DNA of 64,000 nt. Source: Aestuariibius sp. HNIBRBA575. GTDB taxonomy: Bacteria > Pseudomonadota > Alphaproteobacteria > Rhodobacterales > Rhodobacteraceae. A model generated the notes under the pieces. It searched no databases. It saw only the letters and a program-made list of their open reading frames with translations, and had not been told where the DNA came from. The stretch covers positions 3,189,501 to 3,253,500 of the forward strand of contig NZ_CP162414.1 in assembly GCF_040932005.1 (NCBI RefSeq), read 5' to 3'. Both the position numbers and the translations under genes were made by a program. Positions within the stretch are counted from its first letter, which is position 1. Each line of letters opens with the position of its first letter. This document shows positions 8,859-17,276 of this stretch, one piece after another.

Positions 8859-9734
8859 TCACATCCGCGTGGGACTTTGTTTCGACAATTGCACCGCCAA
8901 AATGCCGCCCGCGATGATGATCACGCCGACCACGTCCCATATACCCAGCCGTTCGCCCAGCAGCATCGATGCAATCAGCACGCCGAAAAATGGCGTGGCA
9001 AAATGATAGACCGATGCCCGCACCGTCCCGATCCGGCCCACCAACAGAAACCAGATAAATGTCGCCAACAATCCCGGCGCCAGCACCGTGTAGGTAAAGG
9101 AAGCGATCAATTGCCATGACCAAACCACGTCAAAATCTTCGAACAAGGCGGCTGGAATTGCCAGCACAAACGCCCCGACAAACATTTGTAGCCCAACCAC
9201 CATCAACACATTGCCTCCGGCCCCACCGGATCGCACCGACAGAGTCGCAACCGACAGCGAAATCACTGCGATCACACATAGGATCACCCCCATCAGGTCA
9301 GCGCCGCCATTCATGCGGGCGCCCATGATCAGCGCGACCCCAACCATGCCAGCGACCAGACCCACGATGCCCATCGGCTTGATCGTTTCTTTGAACACGA
9401 CCCAGCCAGCCATGGCGACCAAGAGCGGCATGGTCGAGGCAATGATCGCGGCCAGGGACGCTTCGATGCTTTGCATTGCGACGAAATTCAGGCCCAGATA
9501 AATCCCGTTTTGGCAGAACCCGAATATCACCACAGACCGCCATTGCCCGCGCGTCAGGTTCCAGCTTTGGCCCATGGCCTTGGCGATCAGCACGCCAATG
9601 ATCCCCGCCAAAAAGAACCGGATCGACAGGGCTGTCAGGGGCGGTGCATAGGCGACAATGATCCGCGCCGACGTAAAGGCAGACGCCCAGATCAAGCCAA
9701 AGCTCAGGCCCATGAATACCGATTTGAAATCCAT
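8859..9734 (-). CDS. EamA/DMT-family transporter
   Basis: Ten-helix drug/metabolite exporter of 291 residues with two EamA repeats; each half carries the glycine-rich start (LSFGLIWASAFTSAR) and the helix-capping motif with ER at the end (VVFKETIKPMG and MLLGERLGIWDVVG). The start at 9734 gives the usual N terminus. The substrate cannot be told from sequence; relatives export amino acids or metabolites. It stands alone between hup and the CcdA gene, 57 bases upstream of the latter on the same strand. Confidence 0.85.
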   Translation of the reverse strand: MDFKSVFMGLSFGLIWASAFTSARIIVAYAPPLTALSIRFFLAGIIGVLIAKAMGQSWNLTRGQWRSVVIFGFCQNGIYLGLNFVAMQSIEASLAAIIASTMPLLVAMAGWVVFKETIKPMGIVGLVAGMVGVALIMGARMNGGADLMGVILCVIAVISLSVATLSVRSGGAGGNVLMVVGLQMFVGAFVLAIPAALFEDFDVVWSWQLIASFTYTVLAPGLLATFIWFLLVGRIGTVRASVYHFATPFFGVLIASMLLGERLGIWDVVGVIIIAGGILAVQLSKQSPTRM

Positions 9735-9844
9735 CAAAGTCTTCTTTGTGCTGGGATCAGGACACACGCCATCAACGTGCAGGGTTATCAGCGCGACCCT
9801 TTCGCATTCTTTGGGGAAACACAAACCACTACAGATCACAAAAC

Positions 9845-9874
9845 GAAAAAGGCCGCCCAAAGGCGACCTTTTCC
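9845..9874 (-). terminator. Terminator of hup
   Basis: On the minus strand AAGGTCGCC / GGCGGCCTT form a nine-base-pair stem with one G-U pair and a four-base loop, followed by a run of T. It starts 22 bases after the hup stop. Confidence 0.85.
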
Positions 9875-9895
9875 AATGTCAAAATACGTGGGCGA

Positions 9896-10183
9896 TTAGC
9901 CGTTCACGCTGTCTTTCAGAGCTTTCGCAATGGTCATTTTGACCACTTTGTCTGCGTCTTTTTTGATCTGTTCGCCAGTGGCAGGGTTACGCACCATGCG
10001 CTCTGGGCGTTCGCGGCAATAGATTTTGCCAACGCCTGGCAGGGTCACTGCACCACCTGCGGAAACTTCGCGGGTGATCAGATTTGTGACTGCGTCTAGC
10101 GCTGCGGCTGCGGCTTTTTTGTCGCTGCCCAGATCTTCGGCCAGAGCGGCAACCAACTGTGTTTTTGTCATGGGTTTTGCCAT
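9896..10183 (-). CDS. hup: HU family DNA-binding protein
   Basis: Histone-like HU/IHF-fold protein of 95 residues. The fold is clear: an alpha-helical N-terminal half (TKTQLVAALAEDLGSDKKAAA) and the beta arm with VTLPGVGKIYCRERPERMVRNPATGE, where the proline that intercalates DNA lies in NPATGE. Binds DNA without strong sequence preference and compacts the nucleoid. The start ATG at 10183 has AGGGAG upstream; a start five residues later (MTKTQL) would also fit the family. Single gene with its own terminator; the 139 bases upstream to amn are AT-rich and probably hold its promoter. Confidence 0.95.
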   Translation of the reverse strand: MAKPMTKTQLVAALAEDLGSDKKAAAAALDAVTNLITREVSAGGAVTLPGVGKIYCRERPERMVRNPATGEQIKKDADKVVKMTIAKALKDSVNG

Positions 10184-10322
10184 GGTTTTAGTCTCCCTTA
10201 CTGCCCGTACACTTGGGCCTCATGTCGCGTATGTAACGCAATGTTGTGTATGCACACAACGAATAGTAGATCAATGCAAGAGCAAAACGTGCATTTTGTT
10301 GGGGAAATTGACGAATTTGCCA

Positions 10323-11804
10323 TCAAAGAAAGGCAGTTTCCTCAAAACTTCGCAGTTTCCGGCTGTGGATACGCTCCAACGGCATTTCGCGAAGATTTTC
10401 CATAGCTCTTATCCCGATCAGCAAATGCCGTGCAACCTGGGTCTTATAGAAATCTGAGGCCATACCGGGTAATTTCAGTTCGCCATGCAGCGGTTTATCG
10501 CTGACGCAAAGTAAGGTGCCGTATGGGACACGGAACCGAAACCCGTTTGCTGCGATGGTCGCGCTTTCCATATCCAGCGCAACGGCACGTGATTGGCTGA
10601 GCCGCTGAACCGGGCCGCTTTGTTCGCGCAATTCCCAGTTCCGATTGTCCACCGATGCCACCGTCCCGGTCCGCATCAAACGTTTCAATTCATAGCCGTG
10701 CAGTTCGGTGACATTTTCCACCGCATTTTCCAGAGCGATCTGAATTTCTGCCAAGGCGGGCACAGGCACCCAAACCGGCAGGTCATCATCCAGCACTTTG
10801 TCTTCGCGCAGATAGGCGTGGGCCAGCACAAAATCACCCAGCTGTTGCGTGTTACGCAGCCCGGCACAATGTCCAACCATGACCCAAGCATGCGGGCGCA
10901 AAACCGCGATGTGATCTGTTGCGGTTTTAGCATTCGAAGGCCCCACGCCAATATTGACCAACGTGATCCCGCCGCCATCGGCGCGTTTCAAATGATAGGT
11001 CGGCATTTGTGGCAGTTTTGACGGCACGGGCAGGTCCTGATCCGCTTGGGTGATCTCAACATTCCCGGTGCCCACAAAACTGGTATAGCCGCTGTTTGGA
11101 TCATCCAATTGCTCACGCGCATAGGCTTCGAATTCTTCGACGTAGAATTGATAGTTGGTAAACAGCACATGGTTTTGGAAATGATCCGCCGCCGTGGCGG
11201 TGTAATGGGCCAACCGCGCCAGTGAATAATCCACGCGCTGTGCGGTGAACGGCGCCAAAGGGTGGGACCCGTCTTCGTAGGTGAATTCCAAGCCGTTGAC
11301 GATGTCATCATGGGTGGTGGTCAGGTCAGGCACGTCAAACACATCACGCAGGGTGAACGACGCGGCCCCGTCCTGTGGCACCGACAAGTTAGTGTCATTG
11401 GCCACGGCAAAATGCACCGGCATCGGGGTCAGGGACGCGCCGATATAGACCGGCATCTGGTGGCTTTCGATCAGCAGGCCGATTTGCTGTTCCAGATAAT
11501 GGGCAAACAAATCGGGGCGGGTGATCGTGGTGGAATAGGCACCCGGTTGGGACACATGCCCAAAGGACAGCCGATTATCCACATGGGCAAAGCTGGTCGT
11601 GGTCAGGCGAATTTCAGGGTAAAAAGCCCGATACCGCACACCCGGATTGCCATTGCTCAGCGCATCAGAAAACTTTTCACACAGGAACTTTGTCGCCGCA
11701 TCGTATAGCTCAATGAGCCGCGCAACCGCCTTGGCCGGGTCGTTAAACGCTTCGTGTTCGCCAAATTCAGGGCTGTGGATCGCTGGGGCAGTTTCAGTAT
11801 TCAT
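10323..11804 (-). CDS. amn: AMP nucleosidase
   Basis: AMP nucleosidase of 493 residues (E. coli Amn is 484), which hydrolyses AMP to adenine and ribose 5-phosphate. The N-terminal family domain (RYRAFYPEIRLTTTS, YSTTITRPDLFAHYLEQQ) is followed by a nucleoside phosphorylase-like catalytic domain with VNIGVGPSNAKTATDHIAVLRPHAW and the late motif ALDMESATIAANG. The ATG overlaps the stop of ade in an ATGA, so the two are one translation-coupled operon. Adenine made here is the substrate of the adenine deaminase encoded upstream, a short route from AMP to hypoxanthine. Confidence 0.95.
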   Translation of the reverse strand: MNTETAPAIHSPEFGEHEAFNDPAKAVARLIELYDAATKFLCEKFSDALSNGNPGVRYRAFYPEIRLTTTSFAHVDNRLSFGHVSQPGAYSTTITRPDLFAHYLEQQIGLLIESHQMPVYIGASLTPMPVHFAVANDTNLSVPQDGAASFTLRDVFDVPDLTTTHDDIVNGLEFTYEDGSHPLAPFTAQRVDYSLARLAHYTATAADHFQNHVLFTNYQFYVEEFEAYAREQLDDPNSGYTSFVGTGNVEITQADQDLPVPSKLPQMPTYHLKRADGGGITLVNIGVGPSNAKTATDHIAVLRPHAWVMVGHCAGLRNTQQLGDFVLAHAYLREDKVLDDDLPVWVPVPALAEIQIALENAVENVTELHGYELKRLMRTGTVASVDNRNWELREQSGPVQRLSQSRAVALDMESATIAANGFRFRVPYGTLLCVSDKPLHGELKLPGMASDFYKTQVARHLLIGIRAMENLREMPLERIHSRKLRSFEETAFL

Positions 11805-13600
11805 TCTTCACCTTCAAACAAATCGGTCAGTTCAAATTTGGTCACGTCGACCAGTCCTAAATCGGATATGCGCAATTCGGGGATCACCACCAATGCCAAC
11901 AAAGAATGCTGCATATAAGCGTTGTTCAGCGTACATCCGCATTGCGCCATCGCGGCGACCATCTGATCGGCCTTGGCAGCGACCTGTTGGGCAGGGCTGT
12001 CGGACATCAACCCGGCAATGGGCAATTCCACCAGCGCAATCTCAACGCCGTCTTTCCAGATGGTAATACCGCCGCCAACTTCGCCCAGACGATTGGACGC
12101 CAGCGCCATCATTTCGCGATCCGTGCCCACCACAATCATATGGTGGCTGTCATGGGCGACCGTGCTGGCCATGGCCATACGACCCTGATAGCCAAAGCCG
12201 CTGACAAATCCGTTTGTCACGCCACCAGTTGCACGGTGTCGTTCCACGAGCGCGATCTGGCAGGTATCCCCCTGCCCTTCGACGATGGTGTTCTCCACCG
12301 GCAATTCTGCGGTCAGCGCTTTGGTGGGGGCTTGGTTTTCGACCACGCCGATCACTTTGGCAGTGACAGCATTGGCCCCATTGGGCGCTTTGATTTCAAA
12401 GTCGGTGTCAGTCAGGGTTTTGCCCAGCCGAACGGTCTGACGCGCCATGTCTGGCCAATCGTAATGGGGGCAGGTAACCGTGATCTGGCCATTCTCAGCG
12501 ATTTTGCGACCTCGTCCATATACCACATTAATGGGCAGTGTTTTCAGATCAGACGTCAAAATAACATCGGCACGACGCCCCGGCGCGATTGACCCCAATT
12601 CACGTTCCAGACCGAAATGGGTGGCCGTGTTCACCGTCGCCATTTGCAGCGCCACAATCGGGTCCAGCCCGCATTCAATCGCGTGACGCACAACCCGGTT
12701 CATATGCCCGTCATTGACCAACGTCGCGGAATGGCAATCATCCGTACACAGAATGAAATTGCGGGGATCCAATCCCTTTTCGGTCACCGCGGTGATCTGG
12801 CTTTCGACGTCATACCATGCCGATCCAAGCCGCAGCATCGATCGCATCCCCTGACGGACACGGTCAATGGCGTCGCTTTCGCGGGTGCCTTCGTGATCAT
12901 CCGCAGCACCACCCGCCGCATAGGCATGAAACGCCGGCCCACGATCCGGCGATGCGTAATGCCCGCCCACGGTTTTGCCTGCATTCATGGTTGCGGCCAT
13001 TTCTGCCAGCATCTGTGGATCGCCATTGATCACACCGGGAAAGTTCATCATTTCGCCCAGCCCAATGATGCCCGGCCACGCCATAGCCTGCGCCACATCA
13101 TCAGCGGAAATTTCAAACCCGGTGGTTTCCAATCCCGGCGCAGAGGGCGCACAGGATGGCATTTGGGTGTAAATATTCACCGGCTGCATCAAGGCTTCGT
13201 CATGCATCATCCGCACGCCATCCAACCCCAGAACGTTGGCGATTTCATGGGGGTCGGTGAACATCGTGGTTGTGCCATGCGGGATCACAGCGGCGGCAAA
13301 TTCCGCCGGGGTCAGCATGCCGCTTTCGATATGCATATGCCCATCACACAGGCCGGGGATCAGGTATTGACCGTCAGCCTCAATCACCTCGGTGTTTGCG
13401 CCGACACAATGATCCGCATTGGGGCCCACATAGGCAAATCGACCATCGGCGATGGCCACCTGCCAACCGTCCAGCACTTCGCGGCTTTGTACGTTCACAA
13501 CTTTGCCGCCGCGGATCACCAGATCCGCCGCATCGCGACCCGCTGCGACGGCGACCAAACGGGGGGCAACCTGTGCCCAAGATTTTAGGGTATGTTCCAT
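11801..13600 (-). CDS. ade: Adenine deaminase
   Basis: Adenine deaminase of 599 residues (amidohydrolase superfamily; E. coli Ade is 588), converting adenine to hypoxanthine and ammonia with a dinuclear metal site. The metal ligand motif DGHMHIES is at about residues 85-92, TMFTDPHEIANVLG and GGHYASPDRG supply the later histidines, and the distal CTDDCHSATLVNDGHM holds the late aspartate. The C-terminal adenine deaminase domain ends with LALVVIPELRISDLGLVDV. First gene of the pair with amn. The promoter probably lies in the 95 bases before it. Confidence 0.96.
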   Translation of the reverse strand: MEHTLKSWAQVAPRLVAVAAGRDAADLVIRGGKVVNVQSREVLDGWQVAIADGRFAYVGPNADHCVGANTEVIEADGQYLIPGLCDGHMHIESGMLTPAEFAAAVIPHGTTTMFTDPHEIANVLGLDGVRMMHDEALMQPVNIYTQMPSCAPSAPGLETTGFEISADDVAQAMAWPGIIGLGEMMNFPGVINGDPQMLAEMAATMNAGKTVGGHYASPDRGPAFHAYAAGGAADDHEGTRESDAIDRVRQGMRSMLRLGSAWYDVESQITAVTEKGLDPRNFILCTDDCHSATLVNDGHMNRVVRHAIECGLDPIVALQMATVNTATHFGLERELGSIAPGRRADVILTSDLKTLPINVVYGRGRKIAENGQITVTCPHYDWPDMARQTVRLGKTLTDTDFEIKAPNGANAVTAKVIGVVENQAPTKALTAELPVENTIVEGQGDTCQIALVERHRATGGVTNGFVSGFGYQGRMAMASTVAHDSHHMIVVGTDREMMALASNRLGEVGGGITIWKDGVEIALVELPIAGLMSDSPAQQVAAKADQMVAAMAQCGCTLNNAYMQHSLLALVVIPELRISDLGLVDVTKFELTDLFEGEE

Positions 13601-13695
13601 TTCCGAATATCACCCGAGTTTTGCAACAGACGCAAGACACTGTGTGACATTCTGTCAATTCCCGGCACGATTTTGCGCCGCGCCGGGAATATCGC

Positions 13696-14010
13696 TTACA
13701 TTTCTATGACTTCGCAGACTTCCACGCTGCCGGACCCGTCTTTGACCATGGGGCAACCTTTGGCCATGTCACAAGCGGCGGCGTGATCCGGGGCGGACAC
13801 GATGGTGAAACCAGACAATGGGTTGGCCCCGCCATCCTCTGCCACACCGGCGGCGCTGACCGTGTTGGATTTACCCGCAGGTCCGCCGCCATGCTGAACA
13901 GCGTCGCCCATGGATCCGTACCATGCGTTCCATTCGCCCATGACTTTTTCCACGTCAGCCGGGTCCGAAGGGGTGCTGCCCCCGTGATATGCAAAGATGA
14001 AATTTGGCAT
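13696..14010 (-). CDS. YCII/DGPF-domain protein
   Basis: Small protein of 104 residues in the YCII-related (DGPF) fold, recognisable by the start MPNFIFAYHGG, the middle MGEWNAWYGSMGDAVQHGGG and the end SGFTIVSAPDHAAACDMAKGCPM. GGGAGAGA lies just before the ATG at 14010. It follows an AHSA1-type and an ArsR gene on the same strand. That ArsR-AHSA1-YCII trio recurs in alphaproteobacteria, but its metabolic role is not settled; binding of a small ligand or an enzymatic role is possible. Confidence 0.8.
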   Translation of the reverse strand: MPNFIFAYHGGSTPSDPADVEKVMGEWNAWYGSMGDAVQHGGGPAGKSNTVSAAGVAEDGGANPLSGFTIVSAPDHAAACDMAKGCPMVKDGSGSVEVCEVIEM

Positions 14011-14023
14011 GTCTCTCTCCCTT

Positions 14024-14467
14024 TTATGCGTCGACCACACCGGCCAGACGTTCCAGTTTGCGCAGGGTCGATGTCCAACCCTGATTGTGATTATGCGCCG
14101 CCTCTTGGTCGGGCAGATCCACGTGGTTTAGCTCAAACTTGGTGCCGCCGTTTAGCGCGGGCACCAGTTTGATCGTCACGTGGCTTTCGACCCCTCGTCG
14201 ATCGGTTTCGTCATGCCATGCCCATGTAAACCCGATGGAATTTGGCGCATCCACATGGGTCACATGACCGGATACTTTGTAATTCTGCCCCTCGGCATTG
14301 GTCATCACCGACATCCAAGGACCCGTCTGTTCAAACGACAGGTCATGCTGGGTGATGGTCATGGATTCAGGTCCCCACCAATCCATCAAATGTTCGGTTT
14401 TCGACACATAGGCAAATACGGTTTCCACATCCGCCTTGAACACACGGCTCATTGTGAGATTGGGCAT
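14024..14467 (-). CDS. SRPBCC/AHSA1-family protein
   Basis: START-like (SRPBCC) protein of 147 residues, of the AHSA1 type. The typical features are SRVFKADVETVFAYVSKTEHLMDWWGPE at the N terminus (helix-grip start and W-W-G-P) and GWTSTLRKLERL in the C-terminal helix. I chose the ATG at 14467, preceded by AAAGGGGA, over an upstream extension that would run through the ArsR gene. These proteins bind hydrophobic ligands. The gene follows arsR by 22 bases and precedes the YCII gene by 13, so it is in the same operon. Confidence 0.85.
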   Translation of the reverse strand: MPNLTMSRVFKADVETVFAYVSKTEHLMDWWGPESMTITQHDLSFEQTGPWMSVMTNAEGQNYKVSGHVTHVDAPNSIGFTWAWHDETDRRGVESHVTIKLVPALNGGTKFELNHVDLPDQEAAHNHNQGWTSTLRKLERLAGVVDA

Positions 14468-14489
14468 TTGGTTCCCCTTTGGTTTCGTT

Positions 14490-14798
14490 CTAATCCAGTG
14501 CCGCTGCCAAACGATCCAGTGACCCGGCCCAGAATGTCTGATGATCCATGGTCCATTGGTGGATGGCGCGCACGCGGGTTGGTTCGACGGAATACATGCG
14601 CCGCTGCCCATCCACGCGCTGTTGGATGATCCCGGCATTGCGCAGCACCTTTAGGTGGCGGGAAATTGCGGGCGCGGACATGTCAGCCACGTCTTGCAGA
14701 TCACCAGCGCTGAGTTCGCCCTGCTGCAACAAACGATCCACAATCGACAGACGTGTGGCATCCCCAAGGGCGGCAAATGTATCGGACAATTGGGTCAT
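14490..14798 (-). CDS. ArsR-family transcriptional regulator
   Basis: Winged-helix repressor of 102 residues. The DNA-reading helix is in LQDVADMSAPAISRHLKVLRNAGII, followed by the wing QRVDGQRRMYSVEP. There are no cysteines of the metal-sensing CxC type, so metal sensing is unlikely; it belongs to the group that is paired with AHSA1 genes. It probably controls its own operon and perhaps the divergent aldolase gene through the palindromes at 14814-14841. Confidence 0.88.
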   Translation of the reverse strand: MTQLSDTFAALGDATRLSIVDRLLQQGELSAGDLQDVADMSAPAISRHLKVLRNAGIIQQRVDGQRRMYSVEPTRVRAIHQWTMDHQTFWAGSLDRLAAALD

Positions 14799-14813
14799 TC
14801 AATATTTCCACTT

Positions 14814-14841
14814 TTGTTAATTAACAATATGATTAATTAAT
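14814..14841. promoter_or_regulatory. Palindromic operator candidate for the ArsR regulator
   Basis: TTGTTAATTAACAA (14814-14827) is a perfect 14-base palindrome, and ATTAATTAAT (14832-14841) is a second one, four bases on. Both are centred on TTAATTAA in an otherwise GC-rich setting, directly before the arsR start at 14798 and 65 bases before the divergent aldolase gene. Binding by the ArsR protein is inferred from position and symmetry. Confidence 0.6.
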
Positions 14842-14905
14842 GCGAGATTGTCAAGCTTCCCTGACGGGGCTTTGTGTGCTTACCTTTCCAAAACAGGAGG
14901 CATTG

Positions 14906-15652
14906 ATGAACGAGCACACTAATATCCAACACCTGCAAGATCGCATTGATCTGGCTGCTGCGTTCCGCTGGACCGCCCGTTTGAACCTGCACGAAGGCGT
15001 GGCAAATCATTTTAGCCTCGCGGTGAATGACGATGGCACGCAATTCCTGATGAACCCAAATCAGATGCATTTCAGCCGGATCAAGGCCAGTGACATGCTG
15101 ACGCTGGATGCCAATGACCCGACATCGCTGACAGGGCCAAACGCGCCTGATCCGACCGCTTGGGGGCTGCATAGTGGTATTCACCGCCACTGCTCGCATG
15201 CGCGGTGCGCGATGCATGTGCATTCGATCTTTGCCACGGTTCTGGCGTCGTTACAGGACAGCCGCCTGCCCCCGATTGACCAGAACTGCGCGACGTTTTT
15301 CAACCGCTATGTCATCGACGACGCCTATGGCGGTTTGGCCTTCGAAGAAGAAGGCGAACGTTGCGCTGCCCTGTTAAGTGACCCCAAGAAAAAGGTCATG
15401 ATCATGGGCAATCACGGCATCATGATCATCGGCGCCACCGTCGCAGAAACATTCAATCGGCTGTATTATTTCGAACGCGCGGCGGAAACCTATATTCGCG
15501 CGGTACAGACAGGCATGCCATTGCGGGTTCTGTCGGACGAAATCGCCGAAAAAACCGCACAAGAGCTGGAACAATACCCCGACCAAGACACCCGTCATCT
15601 GACCGAGTTAAAGGCGATTTTGGACAGCGAAGGGTCCGATTACGCGTCGTGA
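14906..15652 (+). CDS. Class II aldolase/adducin-family protein
   Basis: Class II aldolase-fold protein of 248 residues. The zinc ligands are visible in CAMHVHSIFATVLAS (HxH) and, further on, in MIMGNHGIMIIGATVAETFNRLYYFERAAE with the third histidine. The start ATG at 14906 follows CAGGAGG. Family members cleave or epimerise phosphosugars, but the divergent adducin-like members also include enzymes of unknown substrate, and this one has no sugar kinase or isomerase beside it. It is divergent from the arsR operon and shares its operator region. Confidence 0.82.
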   Translation: MNEHTNIQHLQDRIDLAAAFRWTARLNLHEGVANHFSLAVNDDGTQFLMNPNQMHFSRIKASDMLTLDANDPTSLTGPNAPDPTAWGLHSGIHRHCSHARCAMHVHSIFATVLASLQDSRLPPIDQNCATFFNRYVIDDAYGGLAFEEEGERCAALLSDPKKKVMIMGNHGIMIIGATVAETFNRLYYFERAAETYIRAVQTGMPLRVLSDEIAEKTAQELEQYPDQDTRHLTELKAILDSEGSDYAS

Positions 15653-15688
15653 CTTGCCAATCAGACCCATTCACGGCAAGGAAGCTGG

Positions 15689-16546
15689 ATGAGCGATATT
15701 CTACTTTCTTTTGGGCATGGCTATAGCGCCCGTGCGATTGCCGATCTGGTGATCCCACATGGCTGGCACGTCATTGGAACCACCCGCAATCCTGACAATA
15801 TCGACGCGATTCTGGATCAGGGGGCATCACCGGTCCAATGGCCGGGTGCGGATCTGACATCGATCCTGGATGTGGCAACACATTTGCTGATATCAGCCGC
15901 GCCGGGGCCGGATGGTGACCCGGTTTTGAACGATTTGCGCGAAGAAATCGCCGCGCGACGGGATCGATTTGAATGGGTTGGCTACCTGTCTACAACGGGG
16001 GTTTATGGCGATCACCAAGGCAGCTGGGTCGACGAAAACACGCCCCTGACCCCATCGACCAAACGTGGCGAAATGCGCGTCAAAGCCGAAGCGGATTGGG
16101 CCGCGCTGGACCTGCCGCTACATATTTTTCGACTGGCTGGGATTTATGGTCCGGGCCGGGGTCCCTTTGCCAAGGTGCGCAATGGCACGGCCCGCTGCAT
16201 CGTCAAACCGGACCAAGTGTTCAGCCGCATTCACGTCGATGACATCGCCCAAACCGTCGCTGCATCCATGCTGAACCCCAATCCCGGCGCGATCTATAAT
16301 CTGTGTGACGACGACCCGGCCCCGCCGCAGGATGTCATCGCTTATGCGGCCGAATTGTTGGGGCAAACCCCACCCCCGTCCGAGGATTTCGCCACCGCAG
16401 ACATGACACCCATGGCGCGGTCATTTTATGCGGAAAACAAAAAGGTGCGAAATACCCGCATCAAAGAAGAGCTGGGCATTGAGCTGCGCTATCCGGATTA
16501 TAAATCTGGGCTTACCGCATTGCTCAACGCGGAAAACGACGCCTGA
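15689..16546 (+). CDS. Atypical SDR / NAD-dependent epimerase-like protein
   Basis: Rossmann-fold protein of 285 residues of the extended, atypical SDR type, close in look to YeeZ. The nucleotide loop reads SFGHGYSARA in place of GxxGxxG. The catalytic region has YLSTTGVYGDHQGSWVDE (Thr-Thr-Gly-Val-Tyr, without the YxxxK tyrosine-lysine pair), then FRLAGIYGPGRGPFAKVRNG and FSRIHVDDIAQTVAASM. Enzyme activity is therefore uncertain. It follows the aldolase gene by 36 bases, and its end overlaps the convergent membrane protein gene by 23. Confidence 0.75.
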   Translation: MSDILLSFGHGYSARAIADLVIPHGWHVIGTTRNPDNIDAILDQGASPVQWPGADLTSILDVATHLLISAAPGPDGDPVLNDLREEIAARRDRFEWVGYLSTTGVYGDHQGSWVDENTPLTPSTKRGEMRVKAEADWAALDLPLHIFRLAGIYGPGRGPFAKVRNGTARCIVKPDQVFSRIHVDDIAQTVAASMLNPNPGAIYNLCDDDPAPPQDVIAYAAELLGQTPPPSEDFATADMTPMARSFYAENKKVRNTRIKEELGIELRYPDYKSGLTALLNAENDA

Positions 16547-17162
16547 CACCCCAAGCCACCGCCGCAAAAACCAGCAGCAAAACAACCGCAACGGCAAAGT
16601 TTGTTGCGTAAAATGTCGCGCGTCCGGTGAAATCCAAGGAATTCAAAAACCGATACGGCAGCCCGCTGGTGACATCACCGCTGGGGGTCGTGTTCATCGG
16701 CTGGATGACCAGTTCGGCCCAAGCGATCCACGCGCCAATGATGCCCAGCAACCACATCAAACCTGCGCGCAATTTGCGAAACGCCCGGTGGATCACCACA
16801 GCATCAATCCATTGCAACATCGGCCCGACCCCGTGCAGGTACAGCTCTAGCCACCAATCCCCCAGACTTCCATCCGACGTGACGGACGATGGGTCGGCGA
16901 AATACAGCTTCCAAAACAGGAACACGACCATGGCGTTCAACACCGCCGTCATGGACACAAACCCGTCCCAGCGTTTGTCAGAACGCCCTTCTTCTAGTGC
17001 CATCATCCGGGATGCCGCAAAGAACGACGCAAACAAGGCCCAGATCGTCAGATACCGAAACGGTCCGCCAAAGGTGTCATAATCGCCAAAGAAAATCGTC
17101 CGCAGGACATATCCGCCCGCCAACAAAAATGTCACCCATCGAAAAATCCGCCTGCCATGCAT
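16524..17162 (-). CDS. Pr6Pr-family integral membrane protein
   Basis: Membrane protein of 212 residues with six predicted helices, matching the Pr6Pr (FAR-17a/AIG1-like) pattern: the first loop with GGPFRYLTIWALFASFFAA, then LYLHGVGPMLQWIDAVVIHR in the middle and PYRFLNSLDF in the last loop. Function unknown. Its 3' end overlaps the end of the convergent epimerase-like gene. The 114 bases between it and dxs hold no gene. Confidence 0.7.
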   Translation of the reverse strand: MHGRRIFRWVTFLLAGGYVLRTIFFGDYDTFGGPFRYLTIWALFASFFAASRMMALEEGRSDKRWDGFVSMTAVLNAMVVFLFWKLYFADPSSVTSDGSLGDWWLELYLHGVGPMLQWIDAVVIHRAFRKLRAGLMWLLGIIGAWIAWAELVIQPMNTTPSGDVTSGLPYRFLNSLDFTGRATFYATNFAVAVVLLLVFAAVAWGVRRRFPR

Positions 17163-17276
17163 CCTAACTCTCCCGCCGTTGGGGCCGTTTACCGGCCCCT
17201 CACCACGCTAGCACTTTGGATTTTTTGTTGGCACAAATACTCAGCGTTATGGGCACTAGTGCCGTGACGTCACAGA

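Noticed and set aside
12617..13588. Plus-strand frame of 323 codons inside ade
   Set aside because: Histidine/arginine-rich shadow of the adenine deaminase gene in a GC-rich genome; no domain or ribosome site.
16524..16546. Antisense regulation between the epimerase-like and membrane protein genes
   Set aside because: A 23-base convergent overlap is ordinary in this gene-dense genome.
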